NCBI RefSeq assembly: GCF_000143415.4
Contig: NW_003314326.1
Span: forward strand, 930,078 to 994,077
Reading direction: 5' to 3'
Source of the DNA: Selaginella moellendorffii
Taxonomy: Eukaryota; Streptophyta; Lycopodiopsida; Selaginellales; Selaginellaceae
Length of the DNA: 64,000 nucleotides
Shown one piece after another: positions 32,124 through 43,710 of the stretch. Made by a program: the position numbers and the translations under genes. Position 1 is the first letter of the stretch. Every line of letters starts with the position of its first letter. The notes below the pieces were generated by a model that saw only the letters and a program-made list of their open reading frames with translations, made no database searches and was not told where the DNA came from.

Positions 32124-33860
32124 CTAGAGACCAGCTATATAAACTCCCTTACCTTCTAAAGATAGTGTGTGTCTGTTGTGAAACCATTCTCCCTTCTCAG
32201 ATAACAGTATAGCCTCGTAAATACGAGGACTCCTCTTGAGCATGCCCAGCTCCGCTTCACTCAAGTTGGACATTGCCTTGTGGAAAGTGGATTCATCCAT
32301 GAACCATATCCAAGCAGCCACCAGCCCAACTACAATATCGTCTAGCTCTGACTTGGCACCAATAACCTCAGTGACAATGCCAGACAGGTTGATAGTGCTT
32401 CGCTTGTTCTTGAGTTTACTGAAGTCCACCCTACTCAAAAACTTGTTCATGATACCTGACCTCTGATGTTTCTTACTCAAGACTGTTATAAACGGACCAG
32501 TAACTGATTCATATCCCGAACCTGTTTCGAGCTCGGAATGGCTTACTTGTCTTTTAGATATTGACCACTGCCTATGAATGAAAATCCTGTGAAAGATATC
32601 TGCAGGATCAAAAGCATAGCTCCGGTAAACACTCGGATTCCTCCACCACTTTAACAATGTCCAGGCCGCTTGGGCTTTGATCTCGTCATCGCTTCCGTCA
32701 ATAATGGATCTGATTAGATACTCGGATGCTTGCTTGGAAACTGCTTCACGAGGAAGGAAGCCCACTGGTGCTTTTGTGACAATGTGGTCCAGGAATTTGA
32801 TTACGTCACCGTCCACAACCGCCAAAGGAATTATTCCAAATTCTCGCACAGCTAATACGAAGTTGTGTAACTGACCTGGTGTTAATACAACCTTTGCTAG
32901 AATCTTGTTTGCAGTATGCCTTGGTCCTTCATGATATGGTGATCCGAGAACAATGAGCTGAATCATGCATTTGATACTTCCAAAGGTTCTAGCTTCATCA
33001 GGTATGTTCCAGCAAAGGAGCTCCAGTAACTCCTCGTGATCGGAGCTGCGTTCTTGGTGTTCTTCATCCAAAAACCAATTGATGACGTAAGTGAAAAGAT
33101 TTACACCTAATGCTTTACTGAATCCCTCTCTCATAAACGCCTCATGTACACGTGGGGCAACAACATGCATTGTAAGTTCACCTTCCCCCGCAATACATAT
33201 CAGCCACAACACGAAGGAGTCCCAACCCAGTAGTTTGACCGCCAAGAAAACTGATGACTCCACCAAAGTCAGAATGTAGAACAGCCTGATCCCATACACA
33301 AAGTTGGCCACCTGCCCTGCATCAGACGATGAGATGGGTTTGTAGTCTCCTGACTTGAGCCGAGCAACGGAGAAACCAAGTGTTACAGCTGCACTACCCA
33401 CTTGGAGCCCATGGAATATCAGATGTATGGACGCCTGTTTTATAAATATTGGCGGCAGCCTCCTCCGATAGCAAATGTTATAACCTAGGGAAGCGCAGTA
33501 CAATGACGAGGTGAATATCCCTCCTAAGATACTTTTGTGGTACCCAGCGGCTACTAAGTAATCAACATTCTTGCTGCCTAGGAACACTCGCACACCCTCT
33601 GAAAGCAGCAGACCAGAAATGAGCCTGAAATCGTAAGACTTCAGCTGAGAGACATAACCCCCCAGCAGGATCACTGTGGCACCCACGAACGCTATTTGCC
33701 CTATGTATGTTGCACCCTGCTCCAAGGCTGCCAATACTAGAGCCACATATTTCACGTGCACTGACAGACTCACCAATCTCTGTGCTCTCCTCGTAAGCTT
33801 TTGATGTTCTTCCGTGATCCCATCTGAGCCCCCAACTGGTATTGCTGTATCATTCTCCAT
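32124..33860 (-). CDS. multi-pass membrane protein of unknown family, copy TM2
   Basis: Intronless, 578 aa, starting MENDTAIPVGGSDG, the leader shared with TM4 and TM5. The hydrophobic layout is the same as TM1 (YVALVLAALEQGATYIGQIA; LFYILTLVESSVFLAVKLLG). The C-terminus is longer, ending LSLEGKGVYIAGL, as in TM5. Its 3' flank (from about 32085) contains ATTACAAGAACTTCGTG, related to the 3' flank of the PPR genes. This shows the copy was placed directly behind a PPR gene. Complete frame; role unknown. Confidence 0.75.
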   Translation of the reverse strand: MENDTAIPVGGSDGITEEHQKLTRRAQRLVSLSVHVKYVALVLAALEQGATYIGQIAFVGATVILLGGYVSQLKSYDFRLISGLLLSEGVRVFLGSKNVDYLVAAGYHKSILGGIFTSSLYCASLGYNICYRRRLPPIFIKQASIHLIFHGLQVGSAAVTLGFSVARLKSGDYKPISSSDAGQVANFVYGIRLFYILTLVESSVFLAVKLLGWDSFVLWLICIAGEGELTMHVVAPRVHEAFMREGFSKALGVNLFTYVINWFLDEEHQERSSDHEELLELLCWNIPDEARTFGSIKCMIQLIVLGSPYHEGPRHTANKILAKVVLTPGQLHNFVLAVREFGIIPLAVVDGDVIKFLDHIVTKAPVGFLPREAVSKQASEYLIRSIIDGSDDEIKAQAAWTLLKWWRNPSVYRSYAFDPADIFHRIFIHRQWSISKRQVSHSELETGSGYESVTGPFITVLSKKHQRSGIMNKFLSRVDFSKLKNKRSTINLSGIVTEVIGAKSELDDIVVGLVAAWIWFMDESTFHKAMSNLSEAELGMLKRSPRIYEAILLSEKGEWFHNRHTLSLEGKGVYIAGL

Positions 33861-34114
33861 TGTAATTTCGGCTGCTCTACAGCTATGTCACGGCGATGTA
33901 CACCAACGCAATTACAAGCAGGGATTTGGGAAGCTGTCGCAGTATCGTAACAAATATAGCACACGAAAGCACGATTCCCTTGAGTATGAGACAATGCAAG
34001 CAAAGAACAATGTAACAGGACAGTGCATCTTGGAGTTTTGAGGGGTCAAAACAACAAAATGTTTCGTGGCAGCTTATTTTACAAGGTTGCTGCTCAGCAA
34101 TAGATCCTTCACTA

Positions 34115-34280
34115 GTTTGAAATCTAGGCAAAGGAGATTCCAGGCTCAAAAGACTAGTTTGAAATGCAGGCAAAGGAGATCCAAGGCTCAAAAGACTAGT
34201 TTGAAATGCAAGCAAAGGATCCAAGGCTCAAAAGACTAGTTTGAAATGCAAGCAAAGGAGATTCAAAACTCAGATCATCA
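34115..34280. repeat. 42-bp minisatellite, 4 units
   Basis: Units start GTTTGAAAT at 34115, 34157, 34199 and 34239 (periods 42, 42, 40). The same repeat has only two units in the matching spacers of blocks 1, 4 and 5 (about 28365, 51085, 58515), so unit number varies among copies. Confidence 0.85.
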
Positions 34281-34453
34281 AGTGTGTAATGAAAAGATCA
34301 ATTACGTTTACTAATACCATATAGATACCAACATAGTCTTCGCAAAGACTGTTTGCTGTGTAGTTTCCAAGCCTTTAATGGCATACCATCTTCTCTGGTT
34401 CACTGCTAACGTTTCCAGAGGAGTTTGAAACCATTGAGAAGCTCTTCGAGTTC

Positions 34454-35601
34454 TCAAATATTTGGAGCAGTAAAGGTACGACAATTGTGACAATCTCGCT
34501 TGAGAATGATTTCGTAAATCACACCGCTGTAAATGCCATCACCTGGGCTGGTTCTCGACACTTCCACCTCGCGCAACTCCAGGTTGTGCTCAGACGCCTC
34601 GTTAAAGAATGCTCGATCAGTGCTAAAAAAAAGAAAGAAAAGATTCAAGAAAACACAAAAGAAGAAGCAAAATAACCTTTGTATGCGAGAGATGTAAGCA
34701 AGAAAAAACTTGCGGCAGTGGTGGTGTTGCAAAAGCTTGTTGACAGTCCTCATTAGCGGAGGAATGTTGCATTGCTGGTAGCGTGATAGGATCTGTTCAA
34801 GGAGAAACTTGGAGTCAAAAAGCTTCCATCAAAAGGATATAAATGTCGGCCCCAAGGATGTAGTCAAATCCCTCCGGATGCTTGTCAAGGATGAGAGAGA
34901 GCTGTTCTTCATTCCCCCACTCAAGCTTTTCACAGGCAATCCCTGCAATGAGGAGAAAAAAAAAACAAACAAACGAGATCTCTCATATATCAGTGAGAAA
35001 GAACTCACGCGATAGCAACGCCGTGTCCTGCTGAAGCGCCACGTTTTTCCTCATGATCTAGCAGCGATCCCCAAACTTGTTTTAAGAAACCATGCATGAA
35101 AATTCCTGCCTTTAAAACGATGTCATTGTGATCAGTCATGACGACTTTGCGGCAGCCAATCCTTCCACACAAAAGGCCAGTCACTCCTACAAACCATGAA
35201 AAAAAAAACAAGTGTTAGAAAAAAAAAAAGAGAGAGAGAAAGAAGAGAAAACCATGCGAAGAACTTCATACCAACACCAGAGCCCAGCTCAATGATCGAA
35301 GCTCCTTGAAAAATTTGGCTATGATCCACAATGTAGTTGAGGAGAAGCTCGGTGCCAGGCCAGATTATCTGGCCAGTGAGGTCGTAATCCGCTGCGAGCT
35401 ATCGCATTGAAAGAGAGGAACCGAAAGAACACACTCACTGGAAGAGCATTGTAGGCTGAGCACAGGAATCTCGTGATGGCCGATGGAAATGCGCTGCTCA
35501 ACGTAGCTAGCAGTGGATGATAGAATCGATTAAATCCTAGTAGCTTACTTCTCGTCCAGGAACAGCGATCCAGTACCTCCTCCATCGTCGTCCTCGTCCA
35601 T
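34454..35601 (-). CDS. family-16 methyltransferase, copy MT2
   Basis: Same seven-exon layout as MT1, starting MDEDDDGGGTGSLF. SAM motif I (ELGSGVGVTGLL), DHNDIVLKAG, EKLEWGNEEQ, the AT-AC intron signals (ATATCCTTTT on the minus strand near 34840), and FFLAYISR are all present. The C-terminus differs from MT1: it runs past VIYEIILKRD to a later stop. MT4 and MT5 share this longer tail, so MT1 is the exception. I saw no frame break, but the fourth exon end is unresolved in every copy. Confidence 0.65.
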
Positions 35602-35674
35602 CGCATGAGCCCTAAGAGAATAAGAATCTTACTCACAAAAGATGCCCTAAAGCCCTAGGGGTTAGGGTGTATGA

Positions 35675-37013
35675 ATGGCGGCAAGATTTGGATGCTCGCG
35701 CATTGCCCGGCTATCGCGCATTGCACAGGTACCCAGCCGCGCCAGATCGATCGCCACGCAGCCGGTAGCTCAGGAATCCACCGAGGATGAGGCGGACGAT
35801 CTTGCCGCTTCCTCCAATGCGGGCGTCTGGAGCTACAGGGATTTCGCGCAGATGCTCCACTCTTCCTCCTCCTCTTCCAGGCATTCGATCGAGGCGGCGC
35901 TGGGCAGGCTACGCCGGGAAATCTCCACTGACGCCGTGGTGAAGATCTTCCAGTGCCTCAAGGACGCCGATCTCGCCTGGGAGCTCTTCCAGTGCCTCTC
36001 CTCCCCTCGATTCGGCTTCCAGCACAGCGTCCACACGGGGAACGCGCTCCTGGATGTGTTTGCCAGGACCAAGCGCCACAGGGAGGCCGGGAATCTCCTC
36101 AAGAACGAGCTCGCGACGATATTTCGGCCGGATGTGGAGACCTGGAACGTCCTCGTCACCGGCTACTGCCTGGCTCGCGACGAGGAGGCATTCGCGGTGA
36201 TGAAGGAGATGGAGGAGGATTACGGCGTGGCGCCGTCGCTCAAGACCCACAATCTCGTCCTCCACGGCCTGTGCAAGTCGGGCAAGGTCCTCGCAGCAAT
36301 GGATCACTTCGATCACAGTGAGGAGATCCATGCCGGTGAGCGCTGCGACGTTCTCGATCCTCATCAATGGCCTCGTCAAGGCAGGTATGATGATCCAAGC
36401 TCACTCCCTCGCCCAGGAGACCACAACCAATGGCTGCACGATCGACATCCACACCTACACCGCCATTGTGGATTGGCTCGCCAAGAACAAGAAGATCCAA
36501 GAGGCCGTGGCTCTGATGCAGAAGATCACTGCCAATGGGTGTACTCCCACCATTGCCACCTACAACGCTCTCCTCAATGGTCTTTGCAAGATGGACGGCT
36601 CGAAGAAGCCATCGATCTCCTTCGCAAGAACGTCGACAATGGCTGCACGCCGGTCACTTACACCTCGCTCATCGATGGCCTCGGCAAGGAGAAGCGATCC
36701 TTCGAAGCTTACAAGCTTTTCAAAGAGATGGCTTCGCGGGGACTGGCTCTCGACACCGTCTGCTATACTGCTCTCATCCGGGGACTCCTCCAGACCGGGA
36801 AAATCCCGCAAGCTTCCTCGGTCTACAAGACGATGACGTCCCAAGGCTGCGTTCCCGACGTGGTAACTCTCAGCACCATGATCGACGGCCTCTCCAAGGC
36901 CGGGAGGATTAAAGCGGCAGTCCGGATCTTCAAGTCGATGGAAGGTCGAGGCCTGGCTCCAAACGAGGTGGTGGACAGCGCTCTCATCCACGGCCTGTGC
37001 AAGGCGAGGAAGA
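35675..37013 (+). pseudogene. PPR copy 2, frame-scrambled and fused to IPI1 sequence
   Basis: Starts MAARFGCSRIARL as PPR1. After AAMDHF a small insertion (CGATCACAGTGAG for CGAGACGGTGAG, near 36310) puts about 90 codons out of frame. A lost G near 36592 returns it to frame. By chance the shifted part has no stop, so an open frame persists. Two residues (DV) are also deleted near 36652. At 37013 the PPR sequence stops after CKARK and continues as IPI1 intron sequence. Several central repeats are non-PPR, so I call it a pseudogene. Confidence 0.8.
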
Positions 37014-38580
37014 GTACGTCCTTTCCCTTCCCCCCTCTTTCTATTTTGTTATCGCTCTTATAAATTGATTTCACCAGGGAAGTCAGGACCGTAAAGAAAC
37101 CCAAGCTCCCTCTGTTGCTGAGCAGTTCACTAAGAAATTGCTGGTGTCATTTCCCAGGCTTCTTTGGGAGCTCAAGTGTAATCAACTTGCGTCTTCAAGG
37201 TTTGTGTCAAGGCATTCGCATCGTAATGTTTCTCTTTCTTTTTTGCAGATTGTCCTAGAGATGCTACTCCGCCTTGGAAAGTTTGCAGTAGCTGGCTCTA
37301 CTTTAGCAACAGATTTTGGAATGCTTCAATCGGCAATGATACCGTTTTTCTGCACTGTGTTGCCAGCCAAGGAAACGCCAGGTTCCGTTGCGTCTCCTAA
37401 ATCTAGCAAAGAAACTGACTTTCCACATTCCAGACAAGTATTTGTACGGTCCGTTTATTAAGCTTCCTAGAGACTGCCAAGAGATTGCTGTACTACTTCA
37501 GCGGCTTCCAACCTTTCTTTCTCAAAGCACTGTTAGCTTGCTGTCTGTGTAAGTGCGCATTATGGCTTACATCTTCTAACCTGGAAAACCTCGACTCGCA
37601 GCTCCGAACATGGATCTGCAAACTTTGGTCCGCTTGTTGGAAGTGGTGCGAGTGTCCTTTGTTCAAGGTCGGGTTGAAGTTGCAAACTTTTCCAGTTTCC
37701 TTCTTACGCTGGTGGTGGAGTGCTCGCACACACACGGTAAATATCTCCTTTTTTCTTGTCGGGCAATTTATAACTGCTGATACTCTCTTCAGAAACTGCT
37801 GAAGAGAGAAACAAACACTGGATAATACTGGGTGTGGTGTCCCGTAGCCTATTCCAGATTGGAGATATCGACGTAGTTATGCATTTGTTGGCCAAGCCAA
37901 TGTCCGAACATCTGGTGCGTAATTTTTCACACCTGTTGCTGTTTCTAACAGTCAAACACAGTCGGCTCGGCCTTCCCCAATGTTGTTAGCTAGTTCACTA
38001 AAAGTTCTGGCTACTCTGAGCCACGATGTGGAACATGTGGAGGTCCCTGAGTTGCTATTGAGCGTTCTCGTGGCGCAAACCGCGAGCTTTACGGTTTCAA
38101 GACTTCTGGTATACACCTGCGTTTTATCATGTGTATGATAATATGAATTGCAGGCTAAAGACCAAATGGTGATAGTTATTGTTTGGAATGCGGTGGACTT
38201 AGTTTTCAAGAACAGGAGGTTTGCACAATCCTTGATGAAGGAATTAGCTCTGAATCTATCAGGTTCGTTTGTTATGTTCTTCTCTCTTACGGCTGAGTGT
38301 CTATTGTCTTCAGGTGGCAAAGATCAAGTTTATGCTGTGGGAGTTTTGACGAACGAAATATGCAAGCAAAAAGCGATCCAGAAGCACCTCGAGTTTTCAG
38401 ATGTTCGTGAGATATTTCGAGCAGTAAAGGTACGGCTACTATGAACATGTTTCACATACACGTTGTTTTGTGTCGCAGACAATTTTGAAGGAGGCACGCA
38501 TGGACCAAGCTAAGTCCAAGCAGCTTTTCCACTTAGAGATCAGCATCCGAGATGCGTTTGGATCGCAAGTCCTAGTTTAA
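37014..38580 (+). pseudogene. headless IPI1 3' segment, copy 2
   Basis: Copy of 23836-25429, beginning at the first base of IPI1 intron 11 (GTACGT) fused to PPR2. It retains exons 12-20 in order (LRLGKFAVAGSTLATDFGML, DKYLYGPFIKLP, VLEARMDQAKSK-type end). Thirteen bases are lost after CAAGAGATTGC (about 37485), breaking the frame. With no IPI1 N-terminus or promoter it cannot make an IPI1 protein. It could be transcribed as the 3' end of a PPR2 fusion RNA. Confidence 0.9.
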
Positions 38581-39006
38581 GCTGTGGCAAAGAGCTCGGG
38601 TGTTCCGTGGCTTTTGGGAACCCTGTGCTTGAGCTTCATCTGCCGCATCCTGGAAAGGTCAGTCGATTTTCCGGGCTTGGCGATGGTGGCATCAGTTTTT
38701 TTCTTCACCACTGATGGTGAAGCTCTTTTCGTTCAAGCCGCCGTCATCCTCGGCATCCCAGCGAGGATCAAGATTAAACGCCTCGGTGAAAGAAGCCGTC
38801 CGAATTGCCTCTACTTCTTTACTCACCTGGATCTTCTCCTCGTGCCTGTGTAACATGCTGATTGAAGCCGCTGCTCGCGACTGCTTCTCAAGGACAGCGT
38901 ACGTATCTTCCATGCATACGCTCGCCACGGTTGTGACAGTGATGCTCTCAAAGCTGTGATAGGCAGACAGCGGTGCTCGTGGATCGAACTCGCCATGGCG
39001 TTCCAT
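38577..39006 (-). pseudogene. clathrin light chain copy 2, internally deleted
   Basis: Starts MERHGEFDPRAPLSAYHS and ends with the original stop, but about 480 bp are gone. Sequence after the STDLSRMRQ-side part (TTTTTCTTC, about 38708) is joined directly to CCACTGATGG of exon 1. The whole coiled-coil exon and parts of exons 1 and 3 are missing. Not functional as clathrin light chain. It shares the TTAA overlapping stop with the adjacent IPI1 fragment. Confidence 0.88.
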
Positions 39007-39153
39007 CGTAGCATTCTACTCACTCAAACAGCTCCTCCTCCCGCGGCCAAGAAGAAAACTGAAAGTCTTTCTTGGCATGTTGGGCGAGGGAGAAGCTGAT
39101 TAACGATATTGAATGGAAAGATAAACAACAACAATGATTTAGTCCGTGTCGTG

Positions 39154-40543
39154 TTATTTGTTCTGAAACCATTCTCCCTTGTCAGATGACAGTATAGCCT
39201 CGTAAATACAAGTATTCTTCTTGAGCATGCCCAGGTCCTCTTTAGTCAAGTTGGAGATCACCTTCTGGAAAGTGGATTCATCCATGAACCATATCCAAGC
39301 TGCCACCAGCCCAACTACAAAGTCGATGAGCTTTGACTCGGCACCAATAACCTCAGGGACAATCCCGGACAGGTCGATAGTGCTCTGCTTGTTCTTGAGT
39401 TTGCTGAAGTCCACCCTACTCAAAAACTTGTTCATGATATCTGACCTCGGAACGTTCATACTGAAGACTGTTCTAATAGGACCAGCAACTGATTCATATC
39501 CAGCGACAGCTTCAAGCTCGCCTCCATCTAATGACACCTGTCGCCTCTCAATGAAAATCCTGTGAAAGATATCTGCAGGATCAAAAGCATAGCTCCGGTA
39601 AACTCTCGGATTCCTCCACCACTTTAAGAATGTCCAGGCCGCTTGGGCTTTGATCTCGTCGTCGCTTCCGTCAATAATGGATCTAATTAGATACTCGGAT
39701 GCTTGCTTGGAAACTGCTTCACGAGGAAGGAAGCCCACTGGTGCTTCTGTGACCAGGAATTTGATTACGTCACCGTCCACAAAAGGAATTATTCCAAATT
39801 CTCGCACAGCTAATAAGAAGTTACCTGCTAATACATCCTCTAATACGCCTTAGTTTTTTTTTACGTGTTCCGAGAACAATGCGCTGAATCATGCATTTGA
39901 TACTTCCGAAGGTTCTAGCTTGATCAGGTATGTTCCAGCAAAGGAGCTCCAGTACCTTCTGGTGATCGGAGCTGCATTCTTCTTACACACCATCCAAAAA
40001 ATTATTGATGACATAAGTGAAAAGATTTACACCTAATGCTTCTGTCATAAACGCCTCATGTACACGTGGGCCAACATGGAGTGCAAGTATGAGCTTCCCC
40101 TGCAATACTTCTCAGCCACAACACGAAGGAGTCCAGTTTGACCGCCAAGAAAACTGATGACTCCACCAAAGTCAGAATGTAGAACAGCCTGATCCCATAC
40201 ACAAAGTTGGCCACCTGCCCTGCATCCGACGATGAGATGGGTTTGTAGTCTCCTGACTTGAGCCGAGCAAGGAGAAACCAAATGTTACAGCTGCACTACC
40301 CACTTGGAGCCCATGGAATATGAGATGTATGAACAGGTCCTTTATAAGCTTTGGCGGCTGCCTCCTCCGATAGCAAATGTTATAACCTAGGGAAGCGCAG
40401 TACAATGACGAGGTCAATATCCCTCCTAAGATACTTTTGTGAAACCCAGCGGCTACTAAGTAATCAACATTCTTGCTGACTAGGAACACTCGCACACCCT
40501 CTGAAAGCAGCAGACCAGAAATGAGCCTGAAATCGTAAGACTT
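39154..40543 (-). pseudogene. membrane protein copy TM3, 5'-truncated and frame-broken
   Basis: The C-terminal 217 codons (39154-39807) are open and nearly identical to TM1. Further upstream the frame breaks repeatedly (deletions near 39755, 39785 and 39825-39860). A second open part covers the hydrophobic region to 40543. There the sequence switches abruptly to the middle of a PPR gene (…CGTAAGACTT|GGTGAGGAG). The N-terminus and the whole methyltransferase gene that should follow are deleted. Confidence 0.88.
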
Positions 40544-41247
40544 GGTGAGGAGATCCATGCCAGTGAGCGTTGCGACGTTCTCCATCCTCATCAATGGCCT
40601 CGTCAAGGCAGGTATGATGATCAAAGCTCACTCCCTCGCCCAGGAGACCACGACCAATGGCTGCACGATCGACATCCACACCTATACCGCCATTGTGGAC
40701 TGACTCGCCAAGAACAAGAAGATCCAAGAGGCCGTGGCTTTGATGGAGAAGATCACTGCCAATGGGTGTACTCCCACCATCGCCACCTACAACGCTCTCC
40801 TCAATGGTCTTTGCAAGATGGGACGGCTCAAAGAAGCCATCGATCTCCTTCGCAAGATCGTCGACAATGGCTGAACGCCGGACGTGGTCACTTACACCTC
40901 ACTCATGGATGGCCTCGGCAAGGAGAAGCGATCCTTCGAAGCTTACAAGCTTTTCAAAGAGATGGCTTCGCGGGGACTGGCTCTCGACACCGTCTGCTAC
41001 ACTGCTCTCATCGGGGGACTCCTCCAGGCCGGGATAATCCCGCAAGCTTCCTCGGTCTACAAGACGATGACGTCCCAAGGCTGCGTTCCCGACGTGGTAA
41101 CTCTCAGCACCATGATCGACGGCCTCTCCAAGGCCGGGAGGATTGGAGCGGCAGTCCGGATCTTCAAGTCGATGGAAGCTCGAGGCCCTTCTTCAAACGA
41201 GGTGGTGTACAGCGCTCTCATCCACGGCCTGTGCAAGGCCAGGAAGA
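40544..41247 (+). pseudogene. PPR copy 3, central fragment
   Basis: Starts within the PPR coding region at VRRSMPVS-equivalent sequence and ends at the common fusion point after CKARK. TGG has become TGA (40699-40701, GTGGACTGACTC), and TGC has become TGA near 40872. It has no start region or promoter. The remaining repeats still read TYTSLMDGLGKEKRSFEAYK. A relic only. Confidence 0.88.
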
Positions 41248-42799
41248 GTGCGTTCTTTCCCTTCCCCCCTCTTTCTATTTTGTTATCGCTCTTATAAATT
41301 GATTTCACCAGGGAAGTCAGGACCGTAAAGAAACCCAAGCTCCCTCTGTTGCTGAGCAGTTCAGTAAGAAATGGCTGGTCTCATTTTCCAGGCTTCTTTG
41401 GGAGCTCAAGTGTAATCAACTTGCATCTTCAAAGGTTTGTGTCAAGAGGCCATTCGCATCGTAATGTTTCTCTTTCTTTTTTGCAGATTGTCCTAGAGAT
41501 GCTACTCCGCCTTGGAAAGTTTGCAGTAGCAACAGATTTTGGAATGCCTCAATCGGCAATGATACCGTTTTTCTGCTCTGTGTTACCAGCCAAGGAAACG
41601 CCAGGTTCCGTTGCGTCTCCTAAATCTAGCATAGAAACTAACTTTTCACATTCCAGACAAGTGTTTGTACGGTCCGTTTATTAAGCTTCCTAGGAACTGC
41701 CAAGAGATTGCAGTCGACGTATTGTAGCGGCTTCCAACCTTTCTTTCTCAAAGCACTGTTAGCTGGCTGTCTGTGTAAGTGCGCATTATGGCTTACATCT
41801 TCTAACCTGGAAAACCTCAACTCGCAGCTCCGGACATGGATCTGCAAACTTTGGTCCGCTTGTTAGAAGTGGTTCGAGTATCCTTTGTTCAAGGGCGGGT
41901 TGAAGTTGCAAACTTTTTCAGTTTCCTTCTTACGCTGGTGGTGGAGTGCTCGCATGCACAGGGTAAATATCTCCTTTTTTCTTTTCGGGCAATTTATACT
42001 CTTTTCAGAAACTGCTGACGAGAGAAACAAACACTGGATAATACTGGGTGTGGTGTCCCATAGCCTATTCCAGCTTGGAGATATCGACGTAGTTATGCAT
42101 TTTTTGGCCAAGCCAATGTCCGAACATCTGGTGCGTAATTTTTCACACCTGTTGCTGTTTCTAACAGTCAAACACAGTCGGCTCGGCCTTCCCCAATGTT
42201 TTTAGCTAGTTCACTAAAAGTTCTGGCTACTCTGAGCAACGATGTGGAACATGTGGAGGTCCCTGAGTTGCTATTGAGCGTTCTCGTGGCGCAAACCGCG
42301 AGCTTTACGGTTTCAAGACTTCTGGTATACACCTGCGTTTTATCATGTGTATGATAATATGAATTGCAGGCTAAAGACCAAATGGTGATAGTCATTGTTT
42401 GCAATGCGGTGGACTTAGTTTTCAAGAACAAGAGGTTTGCACAATCCTTGATGAAGGAATTAGCTCTGAATCTATCAGGCTCGTTTGTTATGTTCTTCTC
42501 TCTTACGGCTGAGTGTCTATTTTCTTCAGGTGGCAAAGATCAAGTTTATGCTGTGGGAGTTTTGACGAACGAAATATGCAAGCAAAAAGCGATCCAGAAG
42601 CCCCTCGAGTTTTCAGATGTTCGTGAGATATTTCGAGCAGTAAAGGTACGGCTACTATGAACTTCATGTTTCACATACACGTTGTTTTGTGTCGCAGACA
42701 ATTTTGAAGGAGGCACGCATGGACCAAGCTAAGTCCAAGCAGCTTTTCCACTTAGAGATCAGCATCCGAGATGCGTTTGGATCGCAAGTCCTAGTTTAA
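41248..42799 (+). pseudogene. headless IPI1 3' segment, copy 3
   Basis: Begins at the same intron base as copies 2 and 4, but the donor reads GTGCGT instead of GTACGT. Deletions remove AGCTGGCTCTACTTT-equivalent sequence (about 41530) and several codons after GTATTG (about 41726), creating an in-frame TAG. The remaining exon blocks are recognisable to the stop at 42797. Pseudogene. Confidence 0.9.
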
Positions 42800-43710
42800 G
42801 CTGTGGCAAAGAGCTCGGGTGTTCCGTGGCTTTTGGGAACCCTGTGCTTGAGCTTTAATATTATCTGCTGCATCCTGGAAAGGTCAGTCGATTTTCCGGG
42901 CTTGGCGATGGCGGCCTCAGTTGTTTTCTTCTCCGCAGCCGGCTTGGTGGAGATTAGTTCTGAGACGGCACCCCAGTAATTTAGTGGTGCCCTCGCATGG
43001 AACTCTTCTCGGGACTCCAACGATACCTGCATGAGGAAGAGAGGTCAGTTTAAAACATAAAATCTATCTTCTTGACGACCTTTTCCTTCTCACGATTTCC
43101 TTTTTTACTAGCTTCGACTTCTGCGTTCCGTTTTGCAAAGAGCTCTCGTTTGTGCTCCTCGGCAGTGCAAAGAGTTTTTGCAAGCCTGTCCCTCTTGTCA
43201 TTCTCCTTCGCTTCTAAAGCTAGCGCGTTTTTCCTGGCAAGAAACCGTAAGTAATTTTCTAAAAAGCTTCGTAGCGACTTACCTCGTCCATTCCTGGAAT
43301 TTAAGATGCGATGGATCGAAGGTCGCTGTGGCGGTGCTGGTGCTGAAGATGTCCTGAGGATCATCAACGTCCTTTTTGTTTGTCTCGAGAAGATCGTGAA
43401 GCTCCTGAACGCTACTGATGGTGAAACTCTTTTCGTTCAAGCCGCCGTCATCCTCGGCACCCCAGCGAGGATCAAGATCAAATGCCTCGGTGAAAGAAGC
43501 CGTCCGAATTGCCTCTACTTCTTCACTCACCTGGATCTTCTCCTCGTGCCTGTGCAACACGCTGATTGAAGGCGCTGCTCGCGACTGCTTCTCAAGGACA
43601 GCGTACGTATCTTCCATGCATACGCTCGCCACGGTTGTGACAGTGATGCTCTCAAAGCTGTGACAGGCAGACGGCGGTGCTCGTGGATCGAACTCGCCAT
43701 GACGTTCCAT
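42796..43710 (-). CDS. CLC: clathrin light chain, copy 3 (intact)
   Basis: Exons 43283-43710, 43080-43233 and 42796-43026 give 270 aa with all phases closing. Starts MERHGEFDPRAPPS. The coiled coil reads KENDKRDRLAKTLCTAEEHK and RNAEVEASKKGNREKEK; the C-terminal block is STDLSRMQQIILKLKHRVP. One change stands out: the first Arg of 'SRMRQ' is Gln. Together with copy 1 this leaves two apparently working light chains in the array. The promoter region matches copy 1 apart from small indels. Confidence 0.82.

Noticed and set aside
34115-34280. Regular repeats of about 42 bp resembling a CRISPR array
   Set aside because: No unique spacers and the repeat units are contiguous; plant minisatellite.
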